Shown here in pieces: positions 9,509 through 19,795 of a stretch of 64,000 bases of DNA. The notes below the pieces were generated by a model. It saw only the letters and a list, made by a program, of their open reading frames with translations. It was not told the origin of the DNA and made no database searches. The DNA comes from Photorhabdus bodei. Its GTDB lineage: Bacteria > Pseudomonadota > Gammaproteobacteria > Enterobacterales > Enterobacteriaceae. The DNA lies in contig NZ_NSCM01000005.1 of NCBI RefSeq assembly GCF_003287735.1, forward strand, positions 62,001 to 126,000. The letters are read 5' to 3'. Position numbers and translations under genes: made by a program. The stretch's first letter is position 1, and each line of letters opens with the position of its first letter.

Positions 9509-9687
9509 TATTTATATCCAAATCCAAATATGCTGTTACTAATTGATATACAAAACATCATCCCACTGAGCCTATAGGTTAATTCCCATTTACTCTGAAA
9601 CAAGTATGGCAGTTCCACCAGGCTGGCATCTGTGTAGCAATATACCTTAAAAAGCCAATGAACCCTAATGATAGATTAATCCTATCA

Positions 9688-10665
9688 CTATTCATTCCTG
9701 TTTCTGACAAACCCGTTGATCAACTCTTCAAGTAGTAAAATATGACTAGCGTTGTCGTTAAGCGCCGGAATATATTCAAATTTTTTCCCACCTGCATTAA
9801 GAAACATCTCTTTATTTAGCTGTTTTATCTCTTCCAGCGTTTCCAGACAATCAGACGAAAAACCAGGGCAAAGTACCTGAATATGTTTTATTCCCTGATT
9901 AGGTAGAGTTTGCATCGTTTGATCTACGTATGGTGTCAACCATTGCTCACGACCAAAACGTGATTGATAAGCCATCATTACCTGCTCTGCCGGATAATTA
10001 ATTGCTTGCTTTAGCAATCGTGTTGTTAACTTACACTGCTCAGCATAAATATCGCCCGTATCAACAAAACGCTGCGGAATGCCATGATAGGAAAGCAATA
10101 ATCTGTCTGGTTGACCATGCTTATCGAAACTCTGCTCAATAGTTTCTTTCAGTGCAGAAATATAAGCCGGATGATCAGCATAACTACGAATAAAGTGAAT
10201 CCCAGGAATAGTGCGGTATTTTTGCAATACCAGACTAACACCATCAAATACAGCCGCAGATGAGGAACCAGAATATTGGGGATAAAGTGGTAAAACAATC
10301 AGCTGCTCAACATTCTGCTTAAGTAAGTTGTCAATCGCTTGTTCAAGAGATGGAGAACCGTAATTCATTCCCAGTTCAACAGGGATGTCAGCAAGTCTTT
10401 CTGCCAGTAATTTCTGTTGCCGACGGCCATGTACTAATAGAGGAGAACCTTCATCAGTCCAAATTTTCTGGTATAACTTTGCTACACGTGAGGAGCGGAA
10501 AGGCAAAACAAAACCATATAATATTGGCTTCCAGATAAATCGAGATAAATCTATGACTCTTTTATCGCTAAGAAACTCAGCTAAATAACGTCTTATAGCC
10601 GCAGTTGTCGGTTTATCAGGAGTGCCGAGATTAACTAATAAAACACCAAATTTACCGTTGTTCAT
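9688..10665 (-). CDS. hemH: Ferrochelatase
   Basis: Last enzyme of haem synthesis, inserting Fe(II) into protoporphyrin IX at the inner membrane. It has 325 residues, similar to E. coli HemH (320). It opens with [14 protein letters not shown] and carries [12 protein letters not shown] with the catalytic His near residue 192, [11 protein letters not shown], and [15 protein letters not shown] with the conserved Glu. The following adk gene is in the same orientation about 180 bases upstream, the E. coli order. No oddities seen. Confidence 0.97.
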   Translation of the reverse strand: MNNGKFGVLLVNLGTPDKPTTAAIRRYLAEFLSDKRVIDLSRFIWKPILYGFVLPFRSSRVAKLYQKIWTDEGSPLLVHGRRQQKLLAERLADIPVELGMNYGSPSLEQAIDNLLKQNVEQLIVLPLYPQYSGSSSAAVFDGVSLVLQKYRTIPGIHFIRSYADHPAYISALKETIEQSFDKHGQPDRLLLSYHGIPQRFVDTGDIYAEQCKLTTRLLKQAINYPAEQVMMAYQSRFGREQWLTPYVDQTMQTLPNQGIKHIQVLCPGFSSDCLETLEEIKQLNKEMFLNAGGKKFEYIPALNDNASHILLLEELINGFVRNRNE

Positions 10666-10801
10666 TATGTCGATCCTTCATTGTTTCGCTAGTGAAAACC
10701 CTAGCATAATAAAATACAGATGAAAATCATGTTTATCTACGAAAACAATGAGGAAAAATCGACTAATTTACCTGATACAGTAACTAAATAATATAGGATA
10801 A

Positions 10802-10819
10802 GGCGACTTATTAGTCGCC
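10802..10819 (-). terminator. Terminator of adk
   Basis: GGCGACT / AGTCGCC stem with a 4-base loop, starting 23 bases after the adk stop and followed on the minus strand by an AT-rich stretch. Confidence 0.65.
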
Positions 10820-10841
10820 CTCTAAGAATCATTCAGGTTGA

Positions 10842-11513
<672 letters not shown>

Positions 11514-11607
11514 TTATATTTTGAGAAAACGAGCCACCATACCATTTAGCATGGGGTTCGCTCAAGGAAACAGGTAAACGATTTCGTGATATTTTTCTGT
11601 AAAAATA

Positions 11608-11641
11608 AACCACGCCCCATCTCATTATCGGAGGCGTGGTT
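11608..11641 (-). terminator. Terminator of htpG
   Basis: Stem AACCACGCC / GGCGTGGTT with a 16-base loop, followed on the minus strand by TATTTTT. Good rho-independent form, about 30 bases after the htpG stop. Confidence 0.85.
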
Positions 11642-11668
11642 TCCAATCGTCACAAAAAAATGATTAAA

Positions 11669-13567
11669 TCAAGCTTTCTCAGACAACAATAGCTGATTCA
11701 TACGGCGAATAAACTGATTTGGGTCTTCCAACGTGCCACGCTCAGCAAACAATGCCTGATCAAGCAACAGTTCAATCCAATCCGCGAATTGAACTTCATC
11801 ACTGATATCAGCAGCCAGTTTTACCAACTGATGATCAGGATTCAGCTCAAAATTGTACTTAACGTCCGGCACCTGTTGACCAGCCGCAGCAAACAATTTC
11901 GCCATCTGCGTGCTCATTTCATCCACATTTGTTGTGACAATTGCTGGAGTATCAGTCAGACGGTGAGTCAATTTAACCTCTTTTACTCGATCACCAAGCA
12001 ATGTTTTTACACGCTCAACAAACGGCTCCAGCTGCTTTTCAATTTCTTCCTGTTCGGCTTTGTTTTCATCTGCCAGTTTATCCAAGGATTCATCGGCTTT
12101 ACTGACTGACTGGAATTTTTTACCATCAAAATCAGTGAGGTATCCCATCATCCATTCATCAATGCGATCTGACAGTAACAGAACTTCAATACCTTTCTTA
12201 CGGAACAACTCCAGATGAGGACTGTTTTTCGCCGCAGCATAACTGTCTGCGGTGATGTAGTAAATCTTATCCTGACCTTCCGTCATCCTACTAACATACT
12301 CTTCCAGAGAAACTGTTTGTGCCGAGCTGTCATTATGAGTAGAAGCAAAACGTAGCAATTTAGCGATAGCTTCTTTGTTGGTACTATCCTCCGCCGGGCC
12401 TTCTTTCATTACCAGACCAAACTGTTGCCAGAATTGCTGGTACTTTTCTGCATCATCTTTCGCCAGTTTATCCAGCATCTGTAATGCACGTTTGGTCAAT
12501 GCATTACGTAAATTACGGGTAATAGAATTATCTTGTAAAATTTCACGGGAAACGTTCAGTGGCAAGTCGTTGGAGTCAATCAAACCACGGACAAAGCGTA
12601 AATAGTTCGGCATAAACTGTTCCGCATCATCCATAATAAACACACGCTGGACATACAATTTCAGCCCGTGCTTATGCTCACGGTTCCACATATCCCACGG
12701 AGCCTGAGATGGAATATAGAGCATGCTAGTATATTCCTGTTTACCTTCTACGCGATTATGGCTCCAGATCAGCGGATCAGTAAAATCATGAGAAATATGT
12801 TTGTAGAACTCTTTATACTCTTCATCTGTAATTTCAGATTTACCACGAGTCCATAAAGCTTGAGCTTTATTAATCTTCTCCCAAGTTACTGTATCCTCTT
12901 CACCCTCTTCTTCGCTCTTATTTTTGGTTTCAATTTCAACCGGCAAGGCAATATGGTCAGAGTATTTACTGATAACAGAACGCAAACGCCAGTCATTCAG
13001 GAATTCATCTTCTCCTTCACGTAAATGAAGGGTGATCTCTGTACCACGGGTTTCTTTTTCAATATCGGCAATCGTGTAATCGCCTTCACCAGCAGATTCC
13101 CAGAATACGCCCTGATCAATTGAAGCGCCGGCGGCACGAGTACGTACAGTGACTTTATCAGACACAATAAATGCAGAGTAAAACCCAACACCAAACTGAC
13201 CAATTAATTGGCTGTCTTTAGCCTGATCTGAACCAATAGATTCCAGAAAAGCTTTTGTTCCTGATTTAGCGATTGTTCCAAGATTATCGATAACTTCATC
13301 ACGAGTCATACCAATGCCATTATCACTAATCGTAATGCTTCTCTTTTCTTTATCAAAAGAAAGACGAACGCGTAGTTCACCATCATTTTCATAAAGTTTT
13401 GGAACAGATAATGCGCGGAAACGTAATTTGTCAGCAGCATCGGAAGCGTTTGAGATTAGTTCACGAAGGAAAATCTCTTTATTGGAATAGAGTGAATGGA
13501 TCATTAATTGCAGAAGTTGTTTTACTTCAGACTGAAATCCACGGGTTTCCTGACCTTTCATACTCAT
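11669..13567 (-). CDS. htpG: HtpG, Hsp90-family chaperone
   Basis: Cytosolic ATP-dependent chaperone dimer, 632 residues (E. coli 624). The N-terminal GHKL ATPase domain shows [27 protein letters not shown] and [11 protein letters not shown]. The middle domain carries [14 protein letters not shown] and the C-terminus the dimerisation helices. The start chosen is ATG 13567, seven bases after GAGG; the in-frame ATG two codons later matches the E. coli N-terminus and is an alternative. A sigma-32 promoter is visible at 13622-13650, so heat-shock induction is expected. Confidence 0.98.
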   Translation of the reverse strand: MSMKGQETRGFQSEVKQLLQLMIHSLYSNKEIFLRELISNASDAADKLRFRALSVPKLYENDGELRVRLSFDKEKRSITISDNGIGMTRDEVIDNLGTIAKSGTKAFLESIGSDQAKDSQLIGQFGVGFYSAFIVSDKVTVRTRAAGASIDQGVFWESAGEGDYTIADIEKETRGTEITLHLREGEDEFLNDWRLRSVISKYSDHIALPVEIETKNKSEEEGEEDTVTWEKINKAQALWTRGKSEITDEEYKEFYKHISHDFTDPLIWSHNRVEGKQEYTSMLYIPSQAPWDMWNREHKHGLKLYVQRVFIMDDAEQFMPNYLRFVRGLIDSNDLPLNVSREILQDNSITRNLRNALTKRALQMLDKLAKDDAEKYQQFWQQFGLVMKEGPAEDSTNKEAIAKLLRFASTHNDSSAQTVSLEEYVSRMTEGQDKIYYITADSYAAAKNSPHLELFRKKGIEVLLLSDRIDEWMMGYLTDFDGKKFQSVSKADESLDKLADENKAEQEEIEKQLEPFVERVKTLLGDRVKEVKLTHRLTDTPAIVTTNVDEMSTQMAKLFAAAGQQVPDVKYNFELNPDHQLVKLAADISDEVQFADWIELLLDQALFAERGTLEDPNQFIRRMNQLLLSEKA

Positions 13568-13621
13568 TTATTACCTCAATCTAAATCCAGTTCAGACAGA
13601 CAAAATCAGACGATAATATGC

Positions 13622-13650
13622 AGATGGGGATAAATAAGTTGAATTTCAAG
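13622..13650 (-). promoter_or_regulatory. Sigma-32 heat-shock promoter of htpG
   Basis: Reading the minus strand: CTTGAAA (13650-13644), a 14-base spacer, then CCCCATCT (13629-13622). Both boxes equal the RpoH consensus and lie about 55-80 bases upstream of the htpG start. Confidence 0.88.
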
Positions 13651-13712
13651 TTTGATTATCCAAAAGAATTATGAAGTAACTTTTGATCATAGCAAAATGG
13701 ATTAAAAGGCAT

Positions 13713-13733
13713 GCGCCACATAAAATGTAGCGC
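13713..13733 (-). terminator. Hairpin after recR
   Basis: GCGC-x-ACAT / ATGT-x-GCGC stem with one mismatch and a 3-base loop. It is placed between the recR stop and the htpG promoter, with CCTTTT a few bases after it on the minus strand. Confidence 0.5.
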
Positions 13734-13817
13734 CTCAAAACCTTTACGACTTGCTCTAACCAGACTACAACACTATTCGGTCACAACTCGACAAAACCGT
13801 AAGGCATTAACAGAAGA

Positions 13818-14423
13818 TTAATAAGTAATCTTCTGCCGCCCAGCAAGTGAATGGGACAATGTTGTACCATCTACCATCTCAAGTTCACCACCCACCGGCA
13901 CACCATGAGCAATACGGCTTGCTGTTACACCATACTGAAAGCATATCTCTGCGATATAATTGGCAGTGGCCTCTCCCTCCACTGTTGGATTAGTCGCCAG
14001 AATCACCTCTGAAATCTCCTCAGTAGAGAGACGATCCTCAAAACAATCTAAACCAATATCCATTGGACCAATGCCATCTAATGGGGATAAATGCCCCATC
14101 AATACAAAGTAACTCCCGGCAAACTGCCCAGTTTGTTCAATAGCATGAATATCCGCTGGACTTTCAACCACACAGATTTGACCATTTTGTTGACGGCGTG
14201 GATTAGCACAAATTGTGCACTGTTCCTGTTCGGTAAAAGTCCGGCAATATTTGCAGTGTCCAATTTCTGACATTGCTCTGGTCAATGCCTGAGCCAAACG
14301 CATTCCACCACTGCGATCACGCTGTAGCAGATGAAAAGCCATCCGCTGTGCAGATTTAGGGCCAACCCCTGGCAAACAGCGTAATGCTTCCATCAAGGAT
14401 TCAAGGAGAGGACTGGTTTGCAT
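13818..14423 (-). CDS. recR: RecR recombination mediator
   Basis: Cytosolic partner of RecF and RecO, helping load RecA at single-strand gaps. It has 201 residues, as in E. coli. A helix-hairpin-helix region ([13 protein letters not shown]) comes first. The four-cysteine zinc finger follows ([17 protein letters not shown], residues about 56-72), then the Toprim domain with [15 protein letters not shown]. Its ATG shares one base with the ybaB stop (TGATG), which implies translational coupling in a dnaX-ybaB-recR operon. Confidence 0.97.
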   Translation of the reverse strand: MQTSPLLESLMEALRCLPGVGPKSAQRMAFHLLQRDRSGGMRLAQALTRAMSEIGHCKYCRTFTEQEQCTICANPRRQQNGQICVVESPADIHAIEQTGQFAGSYFVLMGHLSPLDGIGPMDIGLDCFEDRLSTEEISEVILATNPTVEGEATANYIAEICFQYGVTASRIAHGVPVGGELEMVDGTTLSHSLAGRQKITY

Positions 14424-14752
14424 CAGAATGGCATCTTAAAGCCTGGTGGCAATTGCATCCCACTGGAAATGCCTGCCATTTTCTCTTTCTGAGTTTCTTC
14501 AATACGACGGGCTGCGTCATTGAATGCGGCAGCAATCAGGTCTTCCAACATCTCTTTGTCATCTTCCATCAGGCTTGGATCGATCTCAACACGACGGCAA
14601 TTATGAGCCCCATTGATAGTCACTTTAACCAGACCTGCTCCCGATTCCCCCGTCACTTCTAGATTGGCGATCTCTTCTTGCATTTTCTGCATTTTGTCCT
14701 GCATTTGCTGGGCCTGTTTCATCAAATTGCCCAAACCACCTTTACCAAACAT
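14423..14752 (-). CDS. ybaB: YbaB/EbfC nucleoid-associated protein
   Basis: Small DNA-binding dimer of 109 residues (E. coli 109) that coats DNA and is linked to the dnaX-recR operon across bacteria. The N-terminal helix is rich in Met and Gln ([20 protein letters not shown]), followed by the conserved sheet region [20 protein letters not shown]. It overlaps recR by one base and starts 56 bases after the dnaX stop. Confidence 0.96.
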   Translation of the reverse strand: MFGKGGLGNLMKQAQQMQDKMQKMQEEIANLEVTGESGAGLVKVTINGAHNCRRVEIDPSLMEDDKEMLEDLIAAAFNDAARRIEETQKEKMAGISSGMQLPPGFKMPF

Positions 14753-14808
14753 AGATTTCTCTCTTCGCTATGGCTACATCGTACAACAAGGTACAGATTG
14801 CAGCATGG

Positions 14809-16785
14809 TTAAACCGGTCGGATACTGTCTTCATCCAATTCAGCATCAAATACCTGCCGCAATGTTTGAATAGTTTTATCCGCAATAATTGATTGGCGAG
14901 CTTGTGCCAATTTCTCTTCATAAATGGCTTGTCGCCACTCCAGCGGAGTTTTCTCCGCAGGATTATCATCTTCAATAATACTGAATTCAACTGTTACGCC
15001 GTACAACTCGCTTAAAGCCTCCGCTAATGACTTTTGTGTGAAAGCGGAATTAAGGTGACGCTGGCTCGAACGCAAATGTAAACGGATATTATTTTCACTA
15101 ACCTGTTCTTTGAATGCATTTAATGCCAATTGCTGCACCAGTTTAGGAATTTTAAGTTTACCAACTTCTGCGGCCCATGCATCTCTCTGTTTAGATTCTT
15201 CCGTTAATTTCTCTGCCAGTTCTGGTGTTTTCTCATGTTCCAAAGCTGTTCTTAAAGCCTTTGGTGTGGCCACATGAGTTTCTGTTTTCTCCTCAATATT
15301 CTTGGCACGCCAACGGTAAGCTTCTTTTTTCTCAGACTTGTTTTCCTGTTTTTTATCTATTGATGACTGAGGTCGCTGTCCTGACACTGCGGCAAACCGT
15401 TCCAATGCTGAAGTTGCTGACTTCATCTTAACAGGCGTAGCTGATTCAGGCTTTTTTGTCGACGCTTGCTCTTGCTGTCGGGATAACACATTCCTTGCTT
15501 TCAGCAACTGCGCTGTTGGGCTTGATGCAAGCGCCTGAGGTATCTGGGGTTCCGACTGAGCAGTTCTATCCAATTGTGCCGGTTCATTAATATAATTAGC
15601 AGGTGGCACATCTCCCTGATCACTATGTTTCGGCTGTGCTGTAACTGATGGTATAACCGCAGGATGTACTACCGGTGCCGCAACCTCTTCAATAACTGTT
15701 TTCGGATGAAATGCCAAGGCTCTGAACAGCGTCATTTCAACACCCATCCTGCGCTCCGGTGCATACGGTAAGTCCCTACGACCAATCAGCAAAGTTTGAT
15801 AATAAAGTTGCAAATCTTCCGGTGAAACAGCTTTTGCCAATATCCGCAAACGGCCTTCAATTGATGAAGAAGCGATTTCTGGCTGAGAAGGTAACAGCTG
15901 GAGCATTGCAATACGATGCAGCAATGCAAGAATTTCTACTAACAAATCCTCCCAATCAGCCCCCCGTGAAGCGACTTGTTCCACCAATGCCATAACCTGC
16001 TGACCGTCAGCTCGAATCAATGCTTCAATAATTGATAACGGCTGTTCATCATCTAAAGTTCCTAGCATCAAGCTGACTATTTCAGTCGTCACCAAGCCTT
16101 GTCCGATAGCAATAGCCTGATCTGTCAGACTCAATGCATCACGCATGCTGCCATCAGCAGCACGAGCCAATAGCTGACGAGCGCGGTTATCACTCTCTAT
16201 ATGTTCAGCTTTAAGAATACGCTCAAGCTGAGCGCTTATTTGACCAATATCCAGCGATTTGAGATGGAATTGCAAGCAACGGGAAAGAATAGTCACTGGC
16301 AATTTTTGCGGATCAGTCGTTGCCAGTAAAAACTTCACATGCTCAGGCGGCTCTTCCAACGTTTTCAATAATGCATTGAAACTGTGGCGGGAAAGCATGT
16401 GGACTTCATCAATCAGGTAGACTTTAAAACGCCCACGAGCCGGAGCATATTGCACGTTATCTAGTAATTCGCGCGTATCTTCAACTTTAGTACGGGAAGC
16501 CGCATCAATTTCAATTAAATCGACAAATCGCCCTTGTTCAATTTCAAGGCAATTAACACATTTACCGCAAGGCTTATCAGTAATACCTGTTTCACAATTT
16601 AGCCCCTTAGCAAACAAACGGGCGATCGTTGTTTTCCCAACACCTCTAGTGCCAGAAAATAAATAGGCGTGATGAAGCCGGCCATGGGCAAGACCATTAG
16701 CTAACGCAGTCAGGACATATTCCTGACCAATTACATCAGAAAATATTTGTGGGCGCCACTTACGGGCAAGTACCTGATAGCTCAT
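14809..16785 (-). CDS. dnaX: DNA polymerase III tau subunit (and gamma by frameshift)
   Basis: Clamp-loader ATPase of the replisome, 658 residues for tau (E. coli 643). Domain I has Walker A GTRGVGKT (about residues 45-52), a zinc site with Cys in LNCETG...PCGKCVNCLE, Walker B LIDEVHML and sensor LLATTDPQKLP. Domain III follows, then a Pro/Gln-rich linker and the tau-specific C-terminus that binds DnaB and the polymerase alpha subunit. The linker contains the slippery heptamer A-AAA-AAG at codons 444-445, with a stop one codon later in the -1 frame. A gamma form of about 446 residues is therefore predicted. Confidence 0.97.
   Translation of the reverse strand: MSYQVLARKWRPQIFSDVIGQEYVLTALANGLAHGRLHHAYLFSGTRGVGKTTIARLFAKGLNCETGITDKPCGKCVNCLEIEQGRFVDLIEIDAASRTKVEDTRELLDNVQYAPARGRFKVYLIDEVHMLSRHSFNALLKTLEEPPEHVKFLLATTDPQKLPVTILSRCLQFHLKSLDIGQISAQLERILKAEHIESDNRARQLLARAADGSMRDALSLTDQAIAIGQGLVTTEIVSLMLGTLDDEQPLSIIEALIRADGQQVMALVEQVASRGADWEDLLVEILALLHRIAMLQLLPSQPEIASSSIEGRLRILAKAVSPEDLQLYYQTLLIGRRDLPYAPERRMGVEMTLFRALAFHPKTVIEEVAAPVVHPAVIPSVTAQPKHSDQGDVPPANYINEPAQLDRTAQSEPQIPQALASSPTAQLLKARNVLSRQQEQASTKKPESATPVKMKSATSALERFAAVSGQRPQSSIDKKQENKSEKKEAYRWRAKNIEEKTETHVATPKALRTALEHEKTPELAEKLTEESKQRDAWAAEVGKLKIPKLVQQLALNAFKEQVSENNIRLHLRSSQRHLNSAFTQKSLAEALSELYGVTVEFSIIEDDNPAEKTPLEWRQAIYEEKLAQARQSIIADKTIQTLRQVFDAELDEDSIRPV
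15446..15457 (-). promoter_or_regulatory. dnaX programmed -1 frameshift site
   Basis: On the minus strand A AAA AAG occupies 15457-15451 in the correct phase (codons AAA 444, AAG 445). After slipping back one base the ribosome reads GCC and then TGA (15448-15446). A short downstream hairpin, GAAGT-CAGCA-ACTTC, could stimulate slipping. The layout mirrors E. coli dnaX, where gamma also ends one residue after the slip. Confidence 0.85.
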
Positions 16786-16881
16786 TGATACCGGAAAAAT
16801 CGAATACAGTTGGGTATCATGCTAACACAGCCTCACTACAGACAGCGAGGCCGATATGTTAGTAATACAAAAATAAGCAGA

Positions 16882-17433
16882 TTAATGATCTGGGAATTCA
16901 AGTAGAGTAAAACTACTTACACCTTGTCTTTGCAGGCGCTCAACACCACCTAAGCCAAGCAAACCAATAATAAATGCCGCTTCAGAAACCTCACCACCTA
17001 AACGACGGATTAAACGAACAGTGGCTTCAACCGTACCACCCGTTGCCAGCAAATCATCAATAACCAGCACCTTATCATTTTCTTTTACGCTATCCTTATG
17101 CATTTCCAACGTATCAGTGCCATACTCCAGATTGTACGTTTCACTCAATGTTTCCCGAGGTAGTTTGCCCGCTTTACGAACAGGAATAAAACCAACACCA
17201 AGTCGTAACGCAACCGGGGCTCCAAACAGAAAACCGCGAGCTTCAGTGCCAACTATTTTTGTGATGCCTTTGTCCTGATATCGCTCCACCAGAAGATCAA
17301 TTGTTGCCTGGTAGGCAAGAGGGTTATCCAATAAAGTGGTAATATCACGAAAAAGAACCCCTGGTTTTGGATAATCAGGAATAGTTTCAATACTGTCTTT
17401 AATAAATTGCAGTTGCTGCGCATTTGCGGTCAT
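16882..17433 (-). CDS. apt: Adenine phosphoribosyltransferase
   Basis: Purine salvage enzyme making AMP from adenine and PRPP in the cytosol. It has 183 residues from ATG 17433, which begins MTANAQQ and gives the E. coli length; an in-frame ATG at 17457 would add eight unconserved residues. The PRPP loop is [13 protein letters not shown], and [15 protein letters not shown] and [15 protein letters not shown] are typical. Upstream of dnaX as in E. coli. No strong ribosome binding site is visible. The E. coli neighbour ybaN is absent between apt and priC. Confidence 0.95.
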   Translation of the reverse strand: MTANAQQLQFIKDSIETIPDYPKPGVLFRDITTLLDNPLAYQATIDLLVERYQDKGITKIVGTEARGFLFGAPVALRLGVGFIPVRKAGKLPRETLSETYNLEYGTDTLEMHKDSVKENDKVLVIDDLLATGGTVEATVRLIRRLGGEVSEAAFIIGLLGLGGVERLQRQGVSSFTLLEFPDH

Positions 17434-17576
17434 AATCGGTGCCAATGAGTAGAACACGAAGGTGCTAAAATCTATTCAAACTGATAGAAAAAAGCAACTA
17501 ATGAACACGCACCAGCCTACTTTTTGTCGTCCCAGATTAATTCTGCTTCGCAAGGCATAACCATTTTAAGGTATAA

Positions 17577-18119
17577 ATGAATACGCAGCCGTTATTAAAT
17601 TTACTCGAAAAACAGGTCGATATACTGGCGGAAGAGATAGCACCATTAGCAGACACACCATTCTCTACTGCCCGGTTTGATCAGGCTTTATTTAACCGAC
17701 ACAGCGATAAACTCCGTGGTTATCTACAAGAAGTCAGGCACAACATGGAACAACTCAAAGAGTGTGTGCAGGATCACCGAACCGAACAGGTCGCATTTCT
17801 GACTGAACGCTTAGTTGCCCAAATAGAAGCATTAAGGCGTGAATTGTCTACCCAGTCATTGAGAAAAAAAGAGAGCCGATTTGAACATAAACAACAAACT
17901 ACTGACCTGTATCACAAACTGGCTGAACATCAGGATTATGAACGCCGCCTGCTCGCAATGATCAATGATAGAGAGCTAAAATTGAATCAACAAACTACAC
18001 TTAATCATCAACAAAAAATACAGAAAGAAATCGCGGCATTAGCCGGAAGACTAGCACGTTGCCGTCAATCTCTGACGCGAATTGAAAAATCAATCGAATA
18101 CAAAGAGAACATGGATTAA
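17577..18119 (+). CDS. priC: PriC primosomal replication protein N''
   Basis: Replication restart factor that helps reload DnaB at stalled forks, 180 residues (E. coli 175). It is an all-helical, Arg/Gln-rich protein with the family N-terminus LLNLLEKQVDILAEEIAPLA and a long C-terminal coiled-coil region rich in Gln and Lys (about residues 95-175). The gene is divergent from apt and 22 bases ahead of rsmS. Family assignment rests on overall pattern and synteny. Confidence 0.92.
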   Translation: MNTQPLLNLLEKQVDILAEEIAPLADTPFSTARFDQALFNRHSDKLRGYLQEVRHNMEQLKECVQDHRTEQVAFLTERLVAQIEALRRELSTQSLRKKESRFEHKQQTTDLYHKLAEHQDYERRLLAMINDRELKLNQQTTLNHQQKIQKEIAALAGRLARCRQSLTRIEKSIEYKENMD

Positions 18120-18141
18120 CGATTCAGATGAGGAATGCTTT

Positions 18142-18309
18142 ATGTCCGTCGAACACGCACCACCCGAAGTTCAACTTGCTGTTGATCTGATCTATTTACT
18201 TGAATGCAATGAAATCGCTCCTGAAATCGCACTCGCCGCACTGGAAATAGTCAAACACGACTATCAAGCAAAATTAGCGAAGCAATCACAGTCGACGAAG
18301 GAATATTGA
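18142..18309 (+). CDS. rsmS: RsmS (YbaM), small DUF2496 protein
   Basis: 55-residue protein matching E. coli YbaM (53). It carries the block PPEVQLAVDLIYLLECNEI and the C-terminal ALEIVKHDYQAKL. The start ATG 18142 has GAGG eight bases upstream; a longer in-frame reading into priC is not conserved. In plant-pathogenic enterobacteria RsmS affects post-transcriptional Rsm regulation; its role here is unproven. Likely co-transcribed with priC. Confidence 0.9.
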   Translation: MSVEHAPPEVQLAVDLIYLLECNEIAPEIALAALEIVKHDYQAKLAKQSQSTKEY

Positions 18310-18438
18310 ACGATTTACTTCAAACACCTTAATAGATATCTTGATCGATACTATAAAAGATTCACGTTTGTCTTAAGTATGTGATCATACATTCATATCA
18401 ATATCAGCCTTTGCTAAATTTCAAACGGCTTTATATCG

Positions 18439-18876
18439 TCACTCGCTCTTTCCACTATTTCGTTTAAGAAACGTTGAAGAATAATCATCCGCAGCAATTC
18501 GAGTGCAAAGCGGTTCCCATTCACAGCCTATACAAGCAGATCTTATGATCCCACGATTGAAAGCCCATCGCGCCTGTTTTAAATAGGTTTCATCAAGCCT
18601 CAGCGTATGACCTATCTCAATTGGTCGGCCCATAAGAGAACCAACAGCTTCCAAAGCTCGACTATCCCGGATAATAACACTCTCGCCAAAACAATGAGGT
18701 TCATCTTCTCCAAGCAAGGGAATACATATGTCATCCGGTCCTGCCACAATCAAGATATCTTCGTCCCGAATTCGAGGAATAATCCTATTGTAGTTTTCAA
18801 CAAAACTAGGGGAGTATCCGTTGCCCGCATAGGTAAGAATACACAAGAGGTGGTGACCTCTCAGGGATATTGTCAT
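18439..18876 (-). CDS. DUF1284 family protein, probable metal/Fe-S binding
   Basis: 145-residue cytosolic protein with the DUF1284 hallmark RGHHLLC at residues 6-12 and a C-terminal cysteine cluster CIGCEWEPLC (Cys 115, 118, 124). Other cysteines are at 51 and 62. The Cys spacing and the His-His-Cys motif suggest a metal or iron-sulfur site; no reaction is known to me for the family. The gene is divergent from the oxygenase gene at 19000, with a shared 123-base promoter region. It is the first gene of the accessory block that replaces mscK. Confidence 0.75.
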   Translation of the reverse strand: MTISLRGHHLLCILTYAGNGYSPSFVENYNRIIPRIRDEDILIVAGPDDICIPLLGEDEPHCFGESVIIRDSRALEAVGSLMGRPIEIGHTLRLDETYLKQARWAFNRGIIRSACIGCEWEPLCTRIAADDYSSTFLKRNSGKSE

Positions 18877-18918
18877 GAGTTACGCTCCTGAATGTGATCA
18901 AGTGTTGCATTTTTATAC

Positions 18919-18960
18919 AATCAATGCTATATGATTGATACTGACCATCAATAGATCAAT
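18919..18960. promoter_or_regulatory. ATCAAT-repeat region between divergent genes
   Basis: Four copies of ATCAAT/ATTGAT (18920, 18934 inverted, 18947, 18955) lie within 41 bases between the DUF1284 and oxygenase genes. The first two form an inverted repeat with an 8-base centre. This resembles a regulator binding region, but the bases are AT-rich and chance is possible. Confidence 0.4.
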
Positions 18961-18999
18961 TTTTCTAATATAAAGAAAATCGGCTAGGAATCGACTATT

Positions 19000-19764
19000 A
19001 TGTCGTCACGGTGGGTATCAAACGAACTTGTCAAATTATCATCAGAAAGCTTGCAGGCAATCATAGATAACAAGATTCCAGCAGCGATGATAGATGATTT
19101 TGCAACGACAAAAGAAACAGAACAACTTTCGTCTGCAATACTGAGCATGAAGGCAAAACCCTATGAATTTGGAAGGCCGGGGTTTTATTTGGGAAATACA
19201 CTCGCTCATTATCGTGATCAACCAAAAGAGCAATATTTTGCTCAAGTTAGCGTAGCTGAGCAAGATCGCATCCAAATTATCAATCAAGCTTTTGATCCCG
19301 TTGATCGGTTCATGCGATACATCAATCATGATACAAATTTCAGCATTTCTGTCGCAGAAGAACCGGGGTTCGGTCCCTATTTTACCGGTATCGTTCGAAT
19401 TATCTCCGGTGGCTCAGATCTACATGTAGATTACGCACCCACTTTTGCGAAAGGAAATTTAGTCGTCGGAGATATATCGACTCAGCTTGCTTGGAACCTC
19501 TATATTTTATCTCCCTCTCAGGGAGGAGAAACCGTGATCTATAACCAACCATTCAAGAATACTACCATTGATAAAACATACAAACCGTATGATAGTGCTC
19601 TATTGGTTAATTGCGAATCTTTCACTTTTCGACCTCAAGTTAGTTCAGTCGTCATTTTCAACACAACTAACCCTCATATTGTCCTGCCTGCAAGTGGCAA
19701 TCGCATTGCAACAGGCTCCTTCATCGGTGTATTAAATGAGAAGAAGTTGATTTTATGGTCGTAA
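19000..19764 (+). CDS. 2-oxoglutarate/Fe(II)-dependent oxygenase
   Basis: 254-residue cytosolic protein with the iron-binding facial triad of this superfamily. The HxD motif is LHVDYAP (His142, Asp144), and the distal His226 and 2-oxoglutarate Arg235 fall in NPHIVLPASGNR. This prolyl-hydroxylase-like layout suggests hydroxylation of a small molecule or peptide; the substrate is unknown. ATG 19000 has AGGAA ten bases upstream. An EamA exporter gene follows after 31 bases on the same strand, so the two are probably co-transcribed. I do not recognise a named homologue. Confidence 0.8.
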   Translation: MSSRWVSNELVKLSSESLQAIIDNKIPAAMIDDFATTKETEQLSSAILSMKAKPYEFGRPGFYLGNTLAHYRDQPKEQYFAQVSVAEQDRIQIINQAFDPVDRFMRYINHDTNFSISVAEEPGFGPYFTGIVRIISGGSDLHVDYAPTFAKGNLVVGDISTQLAWNLYILSPSQGGETVIYNQPFKNTTIDKTYKPYDSALLVNCESFTFRPQVSSVVIFNTTNPHIVLPASGNRIATGSFIGVLNEKKLILWS

Positions 19765-19795
19765 TACATCTCAGCGAAACACTTGGGACCTGAAT

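Noticed and set aside
9509..9687. JUMPstart/ops element upstream of wzz
   Set aside because: No GGCGGTAG-like core was found on the coding strand.
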